A stretch of DNA of 64,000 nt from Streptomyces sp. CG1 (GTDB lineage Bacteria; Actinomycetota; Actinomycetes; Streptomycetales; Streptomycetaceae). Under the pieces are notes generated by a model. The model was not told the DNA's origin and did not search any database. It saw only the letters and a program-made list of their open reading frames with translations. The stretch covers positions 8,363,501 to 8,427,500 of the forward strand of contig NZ_CP163518.1 of assembly GCF_041080625.1 (NCBI RefSeq), in the 5' to 3' direction. Position 1 is the stretch's first letter, and each line of letters begins with the position of its first letter. Of the stretch, positions 62,428 to 64,000 are shown piece by piece. The position numbers and the translations under genes are program-made.

Positions 62428-64000
62428 TCAGGTGCCCGGCAGGACCAGCGTGTTCTCGGTGCCGAGTGCCTTGGCGCCGGTTCCGGCGTACAACGAGGTC
62501 TCGCCGTCGGACCAGCGCACGACCAGGTCGTTGCCGGTGTGGTCGGCGGTGAGGTCGCCGGCGGTCATGACCTGGGCGTGCTGCCATGTGCCGTTCGGGC
62601 CGAGCAGCCGGGACCGGGTGCCGAGCCCGGCGGACGAGACGCCGGTGTAGCTGTCGAGCGAGCCGTCGGACCAGCGCACGAGCAGGTCCGCGCCGGCCGT
62701 GCCGTTGAGGGCGACGCCGGTCAGCAGCGCGGCCTTGGTCCAGGTGCCGTTCGCCGCGACGATACGCTTGCCGGTGCCGAAAGAGCCGGAGCGGATCCCC
62801 GTGTACAGGTTCAGGCTGCCGTCGGTCCGGCGCACCAGCAGATCGGTCGCGCCCTTGGCGCCGTGGAACTGCCCGGCGGTGAGCTGCACGGCGTTCTTCC
62901 AGTCGGAGTTGGGCTTCGCCATCTGCACTTCCCTGCCCACGCCGGAGGCGGAAAGGTCCGGGTACAGGGAGACCTCGCCGTCGGACCAGCGCACCAGCAG
63001 GCCGGGCCGGCCGCCGCCGAAGGTCCCGCCGGTGATGCTCCGGGCGTGCGTCCAGGTGGTGTTGGCCGCCAACAGCCGCTGCTCGGCCCCGAACCCGCCC
63101 TGGCCGTCCCCCGGATACAGCGTGACCCCGCCGTCGGACCAGACGACGAGTAGATCGCCGAGGTTGTCGCCGGTGTAGTCGGCGGCGGCCATCAGCGCCG
63201 CCTTCTGCCAGCGGGCCGCACCACCGGGCAACTGCAGGCCCGGGTACGGCGGCAGAGCGGAGTCCGGGTCCTGGCCGGCCACCGCGTTCGCGAGGAGGTT
63301 CGCGGCGTCGGCGCCGAACGCCGGGGCGTAGCTGACGTAGTCGACGTTCGCGTCGTTGCCGCCGCCGTTGTAGCCGCCCAGGTTGCCGATGACGTGCCCG
63401 CTGCGGCCGTCGTCCTGGTAGTCGGTGATCCACGGGCTGCCGGATGTGCCGCCGTAGTAGCCGCCGCAGCTCATGGACAGCTGTCGGTAGCCGGGGAGCT
63501 GCGTCGTCGGCACGGTGCACTTGACGGCCTGTCCCGTGCCGTTGTGCTGGTACGAGGGGTACCCGACGACGGTGACGTTCTTCTGCGTGTAGCCGCCGGC
63601 CTGGGTGAAGGTCAGTCCGCCGCCCACCGCGTCCTGGAGGGTCTGGCCGTTCTGGTTGGGCGAGACCCGGGCGAACGCCGTGTCCAGGTCGGACGAGGGA
63701 CCCTTGGTGGTCGACGAGCCCTTGTCGGGCGTGTACCGGGGGTCGCTGTAGATGTGCTGGATGTGGAAGATGCCGTACGGCTGCTGGTCGGGACCGGCGC
63801 CCTGCGCGAACTGCGGGACGAAGATGTAGTCGCCCTTCATGTTCAGCGCACAGTGGGCCGCGGTGAGGACGACGTTCCGTACGGAGGTGTCGATGACGCT
63901 GCCCGTGCAGTGCCAGGTGGTGCCGCCCGGCCCGTCCGACCCGAAGAACGTCCCCACCAGCCGGGTCCCCTTGAACAGGGTGCCCTGCGGCCGGGCCGCC
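62428..64000 (-). CDS. Secreted trypsin-like protease with C-terminal VCBS/FG-GAP repeats (5' end outside window)
   Basis: The stop is at 62428; coding sequence continues to the window edge (upstream of GTFFGSDGPGG it reads on as PQGTLFKGTRLV), so the start and signal peptide are missing. Protease part: histidine in VVLTAAHCAL, aspartate in SSDLDTAFARV, serine in GGTSGSPWITD. The C-terminal part has five ~53-residue repeats with the core DLLVRWSDGSLxLYxG (VVWSDGGVTLYPG, VRWSDGEVSLYPD, VRRTDGSLNLYTG, VRWSDGSLDSYTG, VRWSDGETSLYAG), a VCBS/FG-GAP-like beta-propeller or fibrous domain, probably for surface or substrate binding. Confidence 0.88.
   Translation of the reverse strand, partial: AARPQGTLFKGTRLVGTFFGSDGPGGTTWHCTGSVIDTSVRNVVLTAAHCALNMKGDYIFVPQFAQGAGPDQQPYGIFHIQHIYSDPRYTPDKGSSTTKGPSSDLDTAFARVSPNQNGQTLQDAVGGGLTFTQAGGYTQKNVTVVGYPSYQHNGTGQAVKCTVPTTQLPGYRQLSMSCGGYYGGTSGSPWITDYQDDGRSGHVIGNLGGYNGGGNDANVDYVSYAPAFGADAANLLANAVAGQDPDSALPPYPGLQLPGGAARWQKAALMAAADYTGDNLGDLLVVWSDGGVTLYPGDGQGGFGAEQRLLAANTTWTHARSITGGTFGGGRPGLLVRWSDGEVSLYPDLSASGVGREVQMAKPNSDWKNAVQLTAGQFHGAKGATDLLVRRTDGSLNLYTGIRSGSFGTGKRIVAANGTWTKAALLTGVALNGTAGADLLVRWSDGSLDSYTGVSSAGLGTRSRLLGPNGTWQHAQVMTAGDLTADHTGNDLVVRWSDGETSLYAGTGAKALGTENTLVLPGT

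Overview
The window looks like a stretch of Streptomyces chromosome. It has very high GC, frequent GTG starts behind GGAGG-type ribosome sites, almost no TTA codons outside one island, and many actinomycete-typical families (proline-rich PP2C protein, DUF2637, LAL regulator, SAV_2336-type domain, AzgA/NCS2 purine permeases). No rRNA, tRNA, CRISPR array or insertion sequence was recognised. Function calls come from reading motifs and protein families by eye; no database search was run.

Layout. (1) 1-9 kb: PP2C-like protein with a 78-bp tandem repeat, PoxB-type pyruvate oxidase, RsbW-like kinase, DUF2637 membrane protein, a GntR regulator behind a candidate iron box, and a small helical-repeat protein. 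(2) 8.7-17.4 kb: first half of purine catabolism. A PucR regulator is divergent from a three-subunit xanthine dehydrogenase, followed by an AzgA-type purine permease and an XdhC-type cofactor chaperone. (3) 17.5-19.6 kb: SRPBCC protein, lipoprotein polysaccharide deacetylase, phosphoribosyltransferase. (4) 19.7-32 kb: the most unusual segment. A kinase-like protein with a C-terminal EAD2-like adaptor domain, a 59-residue peptide resembling a RiPP precursor and a HEXXH (aKG-HExxH) peptide-hydroxylase-like enzyme read rightwards. They converge on a leftward, overlapping operon encoding a VMAP-type protein, a MoxR AAA ATPase and a 1480-residue SAV_2336/NB-ARC/TPR protein. An S-4TM pore-forming effector is divergent from that operon. 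Four of these seven genes carry TTA (bldA-dependent) codons. (5) 32-43.8 kb: AlkZ-like glycosylase, LysR regulator, tautomerase, secreted trypsin, two LuxR-type regulators, two acyl-CoA synthetases and a zinc-ribbon protein with a restriction-endonuclease-like domain. (6) 44-58 kb: second half of purine catabolism. It holds glyoxylate carboligase, catalase, tartronate semialdehyde reductase, hydroxypyruvate isomerase, a small HTH regulator, the uricase/HIU hydrolase/OHCU decarboxylase operon, and two NCS2 permeases flanking an 8-oxoguanine deaminase. (7) 58-64 kb: a disrupted TMEM175 gene, an AraC remnant, thioesterase, histidine phosphatase, beta-lactamase-fold hydrolase and the 3' part of a secreted protease with five VCBS-like repeats.

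How the genes work together. Purines enter through the permeases, and xanthine dehydrogenase makes urate. Uricase, HIU hydrolase and OHCU decarboxylase convert urate to allantoin; allantoinase and later ureide steps are not in the window. Glyoxylate is then salvaged by carboligase, isomerase and reductase to glycerate. Catalase plausibly removes the peroxide made by uricase, and the two genes share a promoter-operator architecture (an inverted repeat TCAACA-N3-TGTTGA overlapping TTGACG, 18 bp from the -10). gcl and hyi share a different 15-bp palindrome (TTCCGYAWTRCGGAA). The 19.7-32 kb island fits the logic of NTP-dependent bacterial conflict systems (vWA/MoxR/VMAP ternary systems, STAND NTPases, EAD adaptors, pore effector). 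Its combination with a peptide and a HEXXH hydroxylase but no nearby radical SAM maturase is the best candidate for an undescribed system here.
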